A DNA stretch of 64,000 nt, from positions 86,967,144 through 87,031,143 of the forward strand of contig NC_031768.1 of the NCBI RefSeq assembly GCF_001522545.3. The letters run 5' to 3'. The notes below the pieces were generated by a model. It made no database searches. It was not told the DNA's origin and was given only the letters and a program-made list of their open reading frames with translations. Below are positions 26,601 to 41,600 of this stretch, piece after piece. Numbering within the stretch: the stretch's first letter is position 1; each line of letters opens with the position of its first letter. Origin of the DNA: Parus major. Its lineage: Eukaryota; Chordata; Aves; Passeriformes; Paridae. Position numbers and translations under genes: made by a program.

Positions 26601-29600
26601 ACTCAAGAGTTGTGCTTTGAAACCAAACAGGTAATTACAGCCACTTGTTTTTAGGCTGTAGTTGCTGCAGTTCAGATCATCTACTGAAAGGTGCTCCTTG
26701 TGCAGCACTCAACATATTTCAGCACTGTAGGTTCTTGGGTGAAAAATGCTCCCATGCTTTTGCATTCCAACTGCCTCTGCAAACAAAGTGAATGAGTGAG
26801 TGAGGATATTTTCCGTGCTTGAGCAAATGGGGAAAGCCTCTGTGACACCCTGTGACATGGAAGAGCTGGACTGCAGGTGGGACGGCCTTTCTTCTTGGTG
26901 GGAGAGCCTGATAACCGATCCTCTCCTCTGCAGGCCCCTTCCCATTGTACACCACCACCCACTCCTTGTAGTTGGAATGGAGATGAAAGGCTCTGTAGAG
27001 CAGCTGCATTTGGCAGGGATCATAAGGCATGTTTGGGAGTTGTGGAGGTATCACACAAATTCATGTTGTATGCTGCAGGGAAGGTGGAGGAGCACTGGGG
27101 TGGGAGGGCAATCAGTTACCAGAGATCTGCTATGCCTGTGGTGGCCTTTATTACTCTTTGTTTCCATCACATCCCATTTAAACTGCAAAGGAAGGGGCAG
27201 TGAAATAATTAGTGAAATAATTTAGGTCTGTGGCTTCTATTAGAACAGAACTGGTTAGAGAATTTCCTCTGAAAAAAAAATAAAAAAAAGCAGAGGTTCT
27301 CTGTTCTGCAGTTCCAATGTTTCCATGGCAAGATGGCACAACATTAAGGAGAACAGCAGGTAAAATACAGTAGTGTTAAATACTTTCACATGGGGGAGAA
27401 TTTCACTATAGGAAACCGTCACCTCCAGGTTTATGAAACAAGACCCTATACCTCATGGCAATCAGAGTAAATAATCAGGACCGCTGAGACCTGAACTGGA
27501 TTCTATTCTTTGCTTGGTCTAATCTTGTTTTTTTCCCTAAGACAAGTAAATTTTCTTTGGTCTCTGCTTTACTTTTTCTAAAAATTGATGTAACCATTCA
27601 GGCCTGTCACTACCCTTCAGAATCCTTACCTACGTGGTGTCTGGTTAAATAAGAGGTTACGCAGAACACAGGTCTGATCTCATTTGAAACCTTCTATGCC
27701 TCCTGTGGGAAAGACTGCTCTGAGCATCACAGAGGGCACCGGGGGTAAAGTTTACTCTAAGGACAACTCTAACTATCCATGCCCTTCCCCAGATGCTGGT
27801 TCTCCTGGCCTGTCCCAGCCAGCAAGACACACCTAGCTTAAGCTGAAAGATATGACAAGTTTAAGCTGAAAGATATGACTCAGTCTTCACTCCCAGCAAT
27901 ACAGACCTTGGTGAACAGTGGGCGGCGGAACTGGATCCCGACATCTTGTTCAGACTCCATGTAATAGAGATTAAAGGTCTCTTTGCAGGTCACCACTTCA
28001 CCTTTGAAGCTCTTGCAGTCCCTCACAGTAAACTTTAGCTCCACATAAATGCGCGAGGCTGCCTCACCCCGATAAATCCAGTTGGTGCGAAGCCAGTGAT
28101 CGGTGTCGCCCTCAGAAAGCACACTGCAGTCCTGGTACATGTAGATCGGGGTACCATTTATCATCTGCTGCACCTCACTCCACTGCTCCCAGGGGACAAG
28201 AAAACACATACTGTTAGACAGATGTGAGAAACAAGTTTCACTTCAAATATGACAAAACCTTGCCTAAAAATCAGTTCTTACACAGGGTTTGGGGCTCATT
28301 TCATGCACTGCCTTACCTTGGAGATTGAGAAAAAGACCCACTACTCCCATGTATTGGCCACTTCTCTCTGCCACAGTTTACATTCAAGGTGTACAGTAGG
28401 ACCCCACCAGACCAAAATTATTATCTGCCCCCAGAAATAATACACAGCATTTGGGAGTAAGAGAAAAGATGGCGTGACATAATGGAAAGGTAAATTGCAG
28501 AAGGACTGCTCTAGAGCAAGCACTCATTAACTTGGAGTTCACGCTTCTTTAAGTGGGATATTTTGCAAAACCTAATTTAACTATTAAAACTCAGTTGATT
28601 TTCCTGACTTCATATTGCATTTAGGTTCTACATCTTCCCCAGGCAAATAGTGGCTGAGAGGAGGATATGGGCCCAGCTGGTTATATGACCTTACTAATAC
28701 TATTTGCATGAATCTAATAAAGTTTGATACTGATTTTAACATATACTTTTGCCAAATTTTAGGTGGTTCTAGTTTTTCTTTCTTTACCACAGGTCAGATA
28801 CAAAATGCAAAGAACGTTTTATTTTGAGTAATTCACACATGAGAACTGAAAGTTTGGAAAGCAAGGTTTTGTCCACAGGGAAAATAACTTACATCCTTTT
28901 TCGCCCAGTGCTAAGACGGCCTTTCTCATTATGCTTTAAATGTTTAATCAAATTAAATTGAAACAGGTGCCCACATAAGTACTGGCACAACTTTAAGCAT
29001 CTTGGTTTTAAATCACACCCCAGGTTAAGATGCAATTTAAACAAGGCCTCAGTCTCTGCATTGCTCCAGACTTGTCAAATCTCATAGGCTGAGCATGAGA
29101 TTCCCACATTTCTTCAGCACCACCACCTCCTGTGCTCACAGCACAACGGCTTGTCTCCCCACAAACCAGGTCACTCTGCTAGTGGAATGAATACAAGAGA
29201 TGGACCCACAGAGTACCAAAGAGGCTCAGTTTTTATGCCATGACTTACAACATACTTCCTACTTAGCCCCACTCTGAAAAGTATGAGAGCTTTCTCCAAG
29301 CCATCAAGTCGTGCTGATAGCACAAGCTCCTCTCTGCATGATTCCAGCCTCTTACCTAAGTGCACACTAGCAGTCTCCTCCCAGGAAGTTCTGGGGATGG
29401 TATCTATGTGTCCCTTCTTGTTCCCTTTTTTCTCTACATAATTAATCCCCAGTATTACCCCACCCTCTTAATCTGATCCAGCTGGCATACAACTGCAGCA
29501 CACAGGATTTACACTTATTTCACTCACCGGAGGTCAAAGGATTTATGATAGCAAAACAAAGAAAAATACTGACAGATCAATCCCAATTGATCGAGCAGAA

Positions 29601-32600
29601 GGGACAATCACTTAATGACTTCTTGCAGTCTTTAACTGAAAACCTTCTGGAAAATGTTACAGAATTGAATTTACAATGCATCCTCAAGTATATTCAAGTA
29701 GAAGAAAAGAAGTTAGGAAGGAGAATAAGAGCAAACTAGCTTTCATACACTGCCAATGTTAGGACTGGCTTTTAGAAATATTTTTCAATGTGCGTCTGCC
29801 TGGGAAAAGAATAATTGCACTTTGAGGCTGAGTATTAGACAATTTCCATTAGCAGTTTATCCCAAGGCAGTACCACAGACAAGTGTCACCAGAAAGTGGT
29901 TTTTGCATGTCTCACTGAAAGACATGAGTTGTTATGGTGTCTGTCCTGAAAAGACATTTTCAAAACATACATGATACAGGACCAAAGTTTCATTTTCAGG
30001 GGTGACAACTCTAGCAAAAAAAAAAATAAAATAAAAATAAAATAAAATAAAAAATCCTTTAAACTCTACTGCTGGAAAAAAATTCAGCTGCTAACCCCCA
30101 TATTTCTTAGCTCATCTCAGCCCAGCTTCTTCCAGACTCAGTTCTTCAGGGCAAAGATGCTTGGCACAGACAATTGCAGTTTCATATGCAGTGTGGTGCA
30201 AAGAAATAACAAGGGAGTCAGACATGTTTTTTCTAGACTCTACTGCTGATGGGTAAAGGAAGTAAAATGAGGATATTATTTATGCTAACAATACAGAACT
30301 ATTGTTAAATATGCTTCTGACTTCTTTTCGTTATTCAGTGAAGCTTTTAAATTCAAAGTAGTAGAGGAAAACTGTTACACACAACATTTAATGAAAGGGT
30401 GATGAGACCAGAAGTTGCCAAGCGACTGTCTCCCATCCTCAAAGAATCTGCTGCAAAATCAAAATGTATGCCTCTGATTTTTAATGTAATGTTCTTAATA
30501 AACATGTGTGGTAAAGTCTGGCTCAATCAATATTAATTACTTTCCTCTGCAGTTTTTCTGCCAATGACATTGAATCAACCTCCTATAATCTATAACCTAT
30601 ATATCTAATTTTATAATCCAGCCTATAATGTATCTTTTTACCCACTTCATTCCATACACTGTTGCCTTGCTACAGTCACCAGTTGGCCATAGGATGGGCA
30701 ACATTCTTCTAGAAGTGGAGTACAGTGTTAGTGAGACTTCCTTGTTTTAGTAGTGAGTGAATTTGTGGTTTTTTGATGTGAGAAAAAAACTTTCTCATGA
30801 GATTCAGAATCACAGAAGGATTTGGGATGGAAAGGACCCTTGGAGATCTTCTAGTCCAATTCCCTGCTCCAAGCAAACTAAAGAGTTCTTAAAGTTACGT
30901 TATTCTTTAAAATGCCTTTTAACCACTCTGCTTTTTTAAGTTGGAGTCTAAGCTGTCCTTAAACTAGACTTCAAACTCTTAAAATAATTTAGAATTCTTT
31001 AGAAGTTGCTAAGAAAACAAATGCCAATGCATTCAGGAGAGTGCCATAGGTTAGTAGCTTGGCTTCCTAAAAAGTCTGACTATGTAGCCATTGAATTTGA
31101 GAACAAATGGGTATTCCGTACTTCTCAGAAATCCATATACTAACACAGGCACCTAGTTCCAGAGGTTTGTTCTTGAAAATCTTGGTGCAGTTGTGTAATA
31201 CCGAGTAAAATGATTCCAGCCATTAGAGTGAAGTGAATAACAACCTCAAAGCAAAGGTACAGTGTCAATAACCTCAAAACACTACAAGTTCAGGAAAAAG
31301 GAAAAAAGGAAAGCAACTTTCCTCACATTGGTTTGATTCCATATAAGGAAAGCTGTCTTTATAAAGGCCATTCAGAATGACTTCAATGACAACGTGGAAG
31401 GACACCAATAGATATTTGTAGTAAACAAAATTTGCTTTGGTCTGTCATTTGAGTAAAAATCCAAAGATAAGATAAAGTATGTGCCTTTTAATATCTGCCT
31501 TTATTCCTTCTGAAATGATTATACAGTTTGAAGCTATGAAGCCTACGGAAGGCTTACTCTGCTTTTTCTGTATAATGAGCCTTCTCTAGATTAGGTTTGT
31601 GTCAAGGATCCTATCTAGGACAAGCTGTGATTTCTTCATCCAACTGTGGGCTACTCTTCCTAGGACCTACTATCAGGTATAAGATGGAAACAGTTTGCAC
31701 ATCTTGGAGCCACTGTCTCAGGCTTTGCAGGCATCAATGTAGTGGTCGCTTTTGGTTTTAGCCTTTTTTAGGTGGGGAAAAAAAAGAAGGAAACAAGTTT
31801 TTTGTGTTGGCAGATACAAATTTCATCCCTGCTAATGGAGAGATAGGCTACCAGTGACAAAGTCAGCAGTCTGTGACAGTATTGCAAATGGTAGGCTCAA
31901 ACTGGAGTAAGAAGAGCTTGTGACTCACAATGAGAATACTGTTGCCATCTCCAGCTTGCTAGGGACTTGCTCTATCTCCTTTCAGAAAAGAGCCTGCCTG
32001 CTTGGACCTCTACCTCATTTGTTTTCACACTGCCTTAGCACAGTGATTTCCAATCTGTGGTCTGCAGACCCCTGTGGAAAGGCACAGCAATACTTACAGA
32101 TACTTACAGATGCAAAAGCAAGGTAAGCATCTAGCCAGTAGGCTTAAAGTTACTAAACTAAGATGCATGTCTCCACTGGAAAAGTTATTAAGAATTCCTA
32201 CTGGAAAAGTCAAAGAGTTCATAAGTTGAAATCCAATGACTTGTTTAACTTTGGGTTAGAAAACTTCACCAAGATGAAAAGACCAGCTAAGTTAGTAAAG
32301 CCAGCTACATTGTACCTGTGCATAGCAAGTGTGTCTCAATCTCATTTAATTTTCAACAGAATTTAGTGGCCGTTAAATATCTTCCTGAAGAAAAATTGCA
32401 AGGTCCCAAAACAGCAACCTTTTTTAGCAACAATACATCAGTGGTGTGCCAAGCCTGAAACCACCTAGGAGAAATGAGTTGACACATATGTCACTGAACA
32501 GTTTTTATCCCCTTTCCCTGGCAGCAATCTTGCCTGTGGAGTGTCTTGACTTTTGTATAGTAGCATTTGCATGCTGCCATGTCCAAAAAGCCTTCCTGGA

Positions 32601-35600
32601 ACAGATTCAGCATTGGAGGTAATTACAGCTGTGCTAAAATCATAGTGTAGTTTCCTCAGAGGAAAGCTGACAAGAAAGGCACCTTGCTGGCACCTATCAT
32701 GATACAGTGAAGAGCTTCTCTTCAGTTGAAATACATCTGACAAAAATTTTTCAGGAGGCAAGCTGGACCAGCCAACCAAAAATAGCATCACCACAGTGGT
32801 GTATTCCAGAATGAAGCTTCTGTGACCCTTTACTGACAGTTTCTCAATACTCTTTGAAGTTCCTTTGCTGGTGAGGAAGACAATTTAGATGATGATGATG
32901 AAAGAAGCGTGGTGACATCTAGACACTTCATGAGTCCTGTAACTTTAAATCTGAGAACAGCTGAGGCTGCTCTTATTTCTTTGATCATTTGGCTATGGTC
33001 AGGCAATTTTAATTTCATCACATCATCACGGAGCCTTTGACACAACTGAACACAGAAGAGATGTTTACTTATCTACAGTATCTTTATGGGTATATTTTTT
33101 CCCCACAACGATCCATTGGTTATTTTCAGGGAGGAGCGACTCTATTATGTAATTACTTGTTCTTTAGGGCACTAGCACATAGGTCTCCATCCCACCCATG
33201 TCCTTTCAATTTAACTGGTAGTCATGCTCTTATGGGAAGATAAGGTGTTAATGTGAGACACCGAGCACCAGTGCATTGATTACAGAACCTGTTTATCAAA
33301 CCCAGGTTCTTCTGTCTGCTCATTCTCTCAACTGCCTGACCACATTAAGGTCTTGCATGAAAACAGTTCTGGTCACAACAGATGGTGCTAGATGAGGGAT
33401 AATGATACTCTAGTCCAACATTTCACCTAGCTGGTTTGGAACACTTGTTTTGTATATACCTGTTTTACTAACACTAACAGTAGCAATAACTACAAAAAAG
33501 ACTGGAATGAAAAATCAGATTGTGAACCTCAAGAGTTCAGAATTCTTAGCTAAAGCCATATTACCAATAAAGCAAATGTTAGCTCACATGTTATTTTTTG
33601 GATTACATTGCATAGTAATTACATTCCATTGTAAATGGAAGTGATTTTTTTCATTTTTTTCATTTTTATATTGTGAGCTGTGGTTTTGTATGGTGTGTCA
33701 AGTGTCCTCCTAGTGTTTACAGAGCAGCTGGAAATTAGTCTGATGGTGATGGGCAATACTTGCTCTCTTTGTATAAGTTCCTTTAAAGATGGATCAGGTG
33801 GAATCCCACACTGGGATGGGGTAATTATGCCTTGATGGTGATCAAACCTGCCTGGAGGAAAGAAGCTGCAGGAGATGGCAGCCTGAAAGTCATGTGAGGA
33901 GCTGGCAATATTCAGGTCAAACAAAGAGAAGCCAGAAACTGGGCCTTGAAAACAATGGAAATAACCTTTTGAGAAATAAACTATGGGAATATTTTTCTGC
34001 AGATCTGCCTCTGAGATGGTGAGAATCACAATTCAAAGCATAGGTTCACCCTTCAAGGACACAGCAGGCAACAAAAGATGTAAAGCCTTTGCTTTCTAAT
34101 TGCTTGCCTGCAAACTCCCCAGTATTTTAGTTGGTATTATAATAGAAGTTATTTTGTTTGGGTTTTCTGTTTGTTTGGTTGGTTAGGTTTTAATATCTTT
34201 ATTATTATTATTATTACTATTTTAAATAGCCTGTTAGTCTTCTTGGAGAACCATGCTATAGGCAGGTTAATCTCCAAGCTCCAGCTGACTTGTGCTGCTT
34301 TTGTGTTGACACAAGGAAGTTCAGTGAACCTTGTCCACTCATTCAGCAGCAATAAAAACATGAAGCAGCTTTCTGAAGCTGCCAGGCAACAGAGCTGTCA
34401 CCACCACAGTGCCCGAGCAGCCGTGGTGATGAATGCTATGGCTGTACAGTATCTTCACTTTGGCTTACAACGTGTTCTTTTCTGCCCTTCAGGTCACTGA
34501 GTGCACTGGCCAAGATTGTTACTTGGGTCTCTGGTAGTGACTCCATCCTAGGCTGCCTAGTTGGTGGCTCATGCAATCTGGCCTTCCCTACAGCTATTAA
34601 TTTACACTTCACTCGTTCTATCTTACTGGTTTGTACTCCCACTTCCCACACTTTTGCGTATAGCATATCTAGATATGCATAACAATTTTTTTCCTTCCCT
34701 CCCAAATTGACACAAAAGAACTAATTTTCAATTAACAGGATGTCACCATTAAGTATCTCTCCACCAGTCCACAGATCAATGGCAGCAGGTCATGTCAGGA
34801 TATGCTGAAGCCAGAGCTGCTCCCATTTCCAGGTGGTTGTTTGCTTTACCAAGCATTTTTCCCTTATTTCTGTACAGATCCTATTCACTCACAGGAGCTA
34901 ATCCCCTATGCCTGACACTACTACTCTATTCCAGTTTCAGAGGTGATGGCACTCCTCTAAGTTAGCTCCTAAAGGACATGCATGAACAACAATTGTAGGA
35001 AGAGGTGCACAGAACAGCTTTTCTGATGGCTGTTTTTCACACCACCTTTAGATGCTACAAAAAGCTGACTGGCTGAGACTCTTCCAGGTAAGACTATCTG
35101 AGTAAGAGATCATCGAGTCTGACTAAGTGAACTGCCCAGGCTTAACAAGATAGGAGTGCTGTGCTGGAATTGCTTGCAGGTTGAAGGCTGTGTTCCTCAC
35201 AGCAATGTTTCCTTCATGACCAGCACTATCTGTCAGACCAAGAAGCGGTGGAACAGAAACCAGGCATTGGCTGATACTGAAATCTGGAACCGCTGAATCT
35301 GGTGGAACAGATTCACAACCTCACCTTGCTAGAACCTGAAGGCATGTAAATGTTATGGTGTGGTCAGTGATATAGAAGTTGCTGACAGGTCACAGGTACT
35401 TGATCTAGTCTATTACCTAAAAATTTATCAGTGTAGAATTTGAACTATGCCTGGGCTTTAATAGGACAACAGCATGAAAAAAAAACCAGAAATCCAAACT
35501 GATTTTTTGGCTTAATCAAATCGTATTAACATAGCTTTTGCAGTTTCTGTGGTCATAATTAAACTTTCCATGGAACATGAGGTACAGAACTCAGAACTCT

Positions 35601-38600
35601 TGTTCTGAAGAAGGAAGAATCACATAATTTCCAAAGTTTTCAAGTGTTTTTGGAGCCACAATAGTTGTAGGTAGTGGCTAATCATTGATAGCCTTTGGGA
35701 TATGCTAGGCCACTGGCATTAAATACCCATCTTTAGTCTTGTTTGAAAGTAGACTTTGGGAAAGCTGAGCAGATCAAGTGCCATAAACACCGGGAAACTG
35801 GTAGAAAGCTTGAAATTGCCAACAATGCTTTGAAGTATGTGTGGAAACAAGCAAGAATATGGAATAGGCAGGAAAATAATTAAGTCCTCCTCCTCACTGT
35901 GAGTAAAAGACTGAGAACAACAGCAGCCTGGAAAGGAGACTAAGAAAGTCATTTGGAAGCTTTAGTAATGCTATGATCCATGCAGGAATGTAAGTTGGGA
36001 AAAATAAGCTCCACAAACCAGCTACCAGCTGAGAACTGAGGCTTGCCAAACTTTTAATATGTAATAAATATGGCACAATTTGGCAGCAATAGAGTTCATG
36101 TAATTTCTGAAATAGCGTACATCTGTTTTAAAAACAAAGTCACCATGAAAAAGGACCCTTTTACAAGCAAAGACATCTGTAGATCTGGTAAAAGCACATC
36201 TCTCAAGAAAATGTAACAGCTAAAAATGAATAAAGTGTGTTTAATTTACAATTCATTCAACAATATATATAGAGAGAAAATCATATTGAAGAAGCCCAGT
36301 GTGCAGCATTCTTCAGCACAAACGGCTTGGAACTTTAGTAGTCACATGTGCTCATGGAAGTATGACTGCATTATGCAAATACTATTCACACAGACAAAAC
36401 CTGGAAATTGTGGATAAAGGGAAAATTTCAAGATAGGCCCACAAGCTGGGAGTAAAATAGTCACAGCATTAAAGACAAATATTGGATTGCTCAGTATTTT
36501 GTATTGTAGGCCTACATAAGCTGGTACAGAAAATCCATAGGAATAGTTACTACATAAAATCATGAAAAAAAGATCAAAGCATAGAATGATGAGGACCTTT
36601 TGTACCTGGGCTAAAAATTCAAGCTCAGAATTCTAATGAGCAAACAATTCTAAATTATCACACAAACACAAAGATTTAGGTGGGAAAAGACCTTTGATTC
36701 TCAACTCCAATCCCCTGTTCAGAATAAGGCTGTCTTCAAAGCCAGGCTGAGGTGGCTTAGGGTCTATTAAAAGCAAAGTGCAAGAGGAAAGCATAATTCC
36801 TCATCACAATCTGTTCACAGCTGATGCAATTATATTTGAAAGCAAATTAGTGATTAATAACTTTTTATGCTGTTACTTTACAAGCTGCCAAGAAGTAGTG
36901 CCACAATGATAAGTGGCACTTATTCACAAATTAGTGAATTTGTTCATGATTGGGTTAGAGAGGCCGTTTTTGAACAGTTTCAGTGGTATCTAAAACCAGA
37001 TCAGGTAGCTAGGTTGTTTGTGCAGCATGAGGAGCCTTAAAGAAATTTGAGAACAAGTAAATTCTTTATTTCTGACACCTTAAAAGTGGCAATCATTGGC
37101 TCCCTAATATATGTTAAAAGATGGAAATCTACCCCTGGTAATGTAATGCACTTCTCTATGCCCTCCTGGTGTTGCTGTGGCAAAACTTCAAAGCCAAAAA
37201 AGAATTATCAAGGAATATGTTAGATGATAGAGGAGGGGGGTGGTGGGTGTTAAGGTAGATGAAAGGGGATTATAGGAACTACAGTCTGCCTCTTTAAAAG
37301 CCTAGTTTCCAGTAGTAGCCTTAAGTGAATGAAACCCTTTCTAAATACCTACTACAAAACAAGCTAGCATAAACTTTTTAACAAAAAAAACACCTCTACA
37401 GACACTTAACTTAAAGTACAGAGACTTTCACTCAAAGACTACCCTTAAGCTTAAGCAAGTTGCTGGCTAATGTGGTGAAGAGGTTCTGAACTTCTGAAGT
37501 GCTGCCCAAAACTGAGTGGTGTCCTCAGGCTGAGCCGGTGTGTTAACGGGAGCATTGTCTACCCTGGATACAGCCACGGTCTGACCGTGAAACAGCCACA
37601 CCTGGCAAGCCACTCCATCCTCTGTCATTGGCTACAAGTGAGGAGAAAACAAAGGTGTAGTTCTGCCTCCACAGACTTAGCCAGCCTCTTCTGGGCCATG
37701 CCTCAGGGGCCTTGTCCATATAAAGCATGAAAATTCCCCACAGCAAATTCCTCCTCTGTGTGATAAGGATATTGACACAAATCCAGCTCACTGATGGGAG
37801 ATCTCCGGCATCTGAGGTTAGGTACAAGTAGCAGTGTTACATGAAGTACACCCTTCAGCTCTGTGTGCAACACAGCTCAGACATTTCCAGCCTGTTACTA
37901 ATCAACCTAGTCAGATTATTCAGTACTAATCTTGGCTCTTTTTTGTCAAAAAAAGTTCTGAATTCATTTCCGTTCTTTTTTGAACGTATTTAATTCTTCA
38001 TTTTGAAGGAATGGTTTCAGAAACACCTGTTCAAAGTTCTGATTACAAGAGAATCAGCCATTGTTCCCCTTTTTTGCTTGTGGCAATTTGTCAGACTTCC
38101 ACCCAACAGTTATTAGGAAATGATGTAATTAGACAAATCTCCTCAAAAGGGTTGCTCATGAGAAGTCAATGAATCTATTCTTCATCCTCTGTTGTTTTAT
38201 CAGTCATCCATATCCTGATCTGTTAGCTTTGATTTCTCTCAGGCCATGTTCCCCATAATTTTCAACAATTCTCAGTTAAAATTATATTTTGAATACATAT
38301 CTTTTAAAAAGCAAATGTAGCACAAGCAGTATTTGCCAACTCCTCACACTCCTCTGAGCTTTCTGTGCAACACTCAAATGTCCTGCAATAAAGGTTTTAT
38401 TTTCTTTCTATCAGATTTTTTTTAGAACATGCTTTTCAGTTGTTTTTTTCAATCTTTTCAAGAGACAAACTTCATCCTGAGCATGCCTGGAGCCTAGAAT
38501 TGGGGTAAAATTACCACACAGAGGGTTGATGAGACAACAAAGGGAACAATGGGTAAAACGTGATCTACATGTATGTCTCAGTAGGGCACCTGTTTTGAGC

Positions 38601-41600
38601 AGGGTATAATAATACTACTAATGATAACCAAAACAGCTTTTCTAATGAAACAGATGCAGTTATGCCAGTAGAGGAGAATCTCACTGCCAGTAGAGGAGAA
38701 TCTCACTGCCTGGCTCTACTTCACCCAGCAAGGCTACCGGGAGGAGGAGGAGGCTGGGGCGGATTTAAACCAGACACGGCGCATTACAGAGGAAAGTTAT
38801 GGAAATTAGTTAGGAACAGGCTGAACCCAGGTCTACTTTAGAACAGGAAGGGTGAAGATTCTCCACTGGAAAGCTTGGGACTTGCAACAAACACAAGAGC
38901 ATGGATGAGGAACTGAAACTGTGTATTGATATATGTGCTAGCTACCACAGAGTAGCCTCTAAATTCCTTTTTCTTTGTGCCTTCCTTCCACCACTCCCAC
39001 AGTACTGCTGCTACAAAGGAAACCACCTTCACTGATGTAGGTGGTGACACCAGAGGGACCAAGGGCTTCATACGAAACAGCTGTACTTGTACAAAAATAG
39101 CTGAGAGTTCAGCTGTCTTTGCAGTGGTTTCAGGAGTACATTTTGAAACACTTCCATCAACTCCATTTTACAGTCACAAAATGAAGGGAAATTCCTCTCT
39201 CATTGTCAGCTGTGTGGACAAACACACACGGCTTGGTGTAAAGTCCAAGAATCTTGCAGCCCACCCACAAGGACAGATTGCTGCCCCATAAGTTAAGAGT
39301 TATTTCTTCAGTCAGCTGCTGAATTAAAAAAAACTATAATGTGTTTCTAATTTCTTGAGAGATTCTGAGACAGAAATACTTTTGCTCTGTCTATTTTCCT
39401 GGGGAAAAAAGAAGATACGACATTTATGTGCAGCATGACAGAATGAAAAGCTGGGTGATTAATTGATTTCTTTCATTGTTCTTCATTGCTTTATTACTTC
39501 ATGGAAACAATATATTTCAAGTATGTACTGGAAGTCAGTAAGCATCAGTCCTTATAAAGCTGGCTAAGGGTGAGGCTGCACAGGTGAAGGGAAACTTAGA
39601 AAGCCTAGAGTGCCCAGGAGTGGGTGGAGCCTCAGAAGCTCAGTTTCCAGAGGTAGGGTGAAATTTCACCATGGATTAATATTTTCCCATCATTTAGTAC
39701 TGCCAGTGGCTCCCCTTCCTTGAATGTGGGTACTCACCCCTACTTCCGGAGGGTCTGGAAGCCAGCCCAGTTCACCCTGTGCAGTGCTTGTGTCAAGTAG
39801 ATTCACTGAAAACCAGAAGAAAGGGAAAAAATGAATCGGTGACCATGACCCAACCTATATGGCCCACGGTATGATTTCATCCTTGTTTTGTCAAAGAAGG
39901 TAAAGCCTGCATTTCCTCTCTAGACACCCCCCCCATCCATTGTAACCTTTCGCGTTCAAAAAGCACGACTAGAGTAAGGACAGAAAGATACAAGACAGGG
40001 CAGCTAGTCAGGAGTTAAAAGTTTTTAGTAATATATGAGACCCCCCTCCCGCACACATCCAAAAAATACAACCGTGACAAATTTTATCACTTCCTAAAAC
40101 TGTCCCAAAAGGAAGGAGGCTGAAGCCTATTCAAATGGGAACCCGGCATTAGCAGCTGAACACATCTTTCCTGGAAATAGGAAGGCAGCAAACTAAATGG
40201 CTGAAGAGGAAGGCAATCAAATAAATTACCAACACAAAAGATCAATCAGTGTCGCCTGGAGGGACTATTCAGTACTTGAAACACAGTGGGAAAGTACAGA
40301 GGCAGTGTGAAGTTGCGGGAGGGACTTTCCATTGTCACAGTACCCAAAAGCCAGGAGATCACTTGTGCAAACTGATGAGCCCCCTACTTCTAACTCAGAC
40401 CGTCCACGATGGCCTAGAAATCGTTTAACCCTCTCCCAGCCTTCCGACTTTTTTGTCTGGGACATCAAGAGAGAGCCATGGCTCTGGCCATAGCATGGCC
40501 ACCTCCTGCGGAATTGCACGGCTGCTTTAAACCTTACTGCTGGAGTCGTGTGACAAAGGAGAAAATCATTGGTATGCTCATTTTTAGCCCTCAAAGGAAT
40601 TTGAAAATGCAGTCACGGTTTGGCCTAAAGTCTTGATCTGAAGACACGTTAAAAATGTGTCACTTTGTAGGCAAACATTGAGAAAGCAGAGGAGTTGGAA
40701 TAAGACACACTGTGGGATGTGCAGCTTCGTGCCTGCCTTTGGGTCTGCTGGTGCTGCCAGAGCAGACTACTGGTTTCTGTGCTCCTATTGAAATCCCAGC
40801 TTAGGAGCATAGGAAACCGGAAAAATTCTTTGGATTCCCTTTTAGATTCCTGTGGGTGTATTCAGAGGGGTCGTTTCTAAACATCTCAGAAAATAATTTG
40901 GGGGTGAAAGGTAGGAGTGGGGAGATTTTTAAATGCCATTTAAATAACCAGGTTTCCTCCCCCTCATCTGACTGTCTTACAAATACTCCTTGCCAAGTAT
41001 AAGTAATAGTGTAAAGTGCAGATCAGCAAGAGTCCTGTGGAATGAGGAAGCAGGCTGTGGGCCCAGAGTGAGAGATAAGAGGGATTGCGCTGCTGTTCTC
41101 ACCTCTGAAACACCCTTTCAGGATTGGGAGAATGGAAAAGCAGGAATCCAGGTTTTGCAAGTTCGAAGTGTTCACAATATGGTCATATGGCAAAACCTTC
41201 CTAGCCACAGATTCCCTGTCCAGACAAGGCTCCTCGTTCACTTCCCCTCTACTCTCAATCTCTTTATTTGAGATAATATTCTTTTGTGGTTAGCTCCAAA
41301 AACTCTTAGGGTGAGGTAGCCTGCCCTGCCAGAACCATCACCCAGATAACATCAGTGCCGTCCCATCCTCTTCAGGACTGAAGCAGCAATGTGGAAGTGA
41401 GAGGGGCTGCATGGCAAGCTCTAGCAGAGCAAGGGAAAAGGACCTTGGAGGTGGCCAGGACAGGACCCTGGCAGAGCCCCTGTGCCATGCTCTGCACTGT
41501 CAGCAATGACAGCTCCTTCAGCTGCTGAGTGCCCATTGGAGGGACAGAAGTTCCATTGCCAAGAAGTACTTCTCGAAGTGAATCCCACAACAGGGATTCT

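Larger units (their letters stand above)
28183..39737 (-). other. EPHA1: EPHA1 intron 2 (about 11.6 kb)
   Basis: The largest intron. It is mostly AT-rich, with no recognised gene. It contains an A-rich (AAAAT)n run (30016-30055), two worn reverse CR1 tails (30805-30880, 36657-36765), a short (ATT)n tract near 34197-34217 and a 22-bp tandem duplication (38664-38707). The - strand between 32465 and 34705 has several medium open frames that I cannot match to a family. Confidence 0.7.

Noticed and set aside
28183..28209. Alternative upstream acceptor for EPHA1 exon 3 at ctaacag|TATG
   Set aside because: It would put exon 3 out of phase with exon 2 and add residues absent from EPHA1; the acceptor before TGGAGTGAG keeps phase and matches human.
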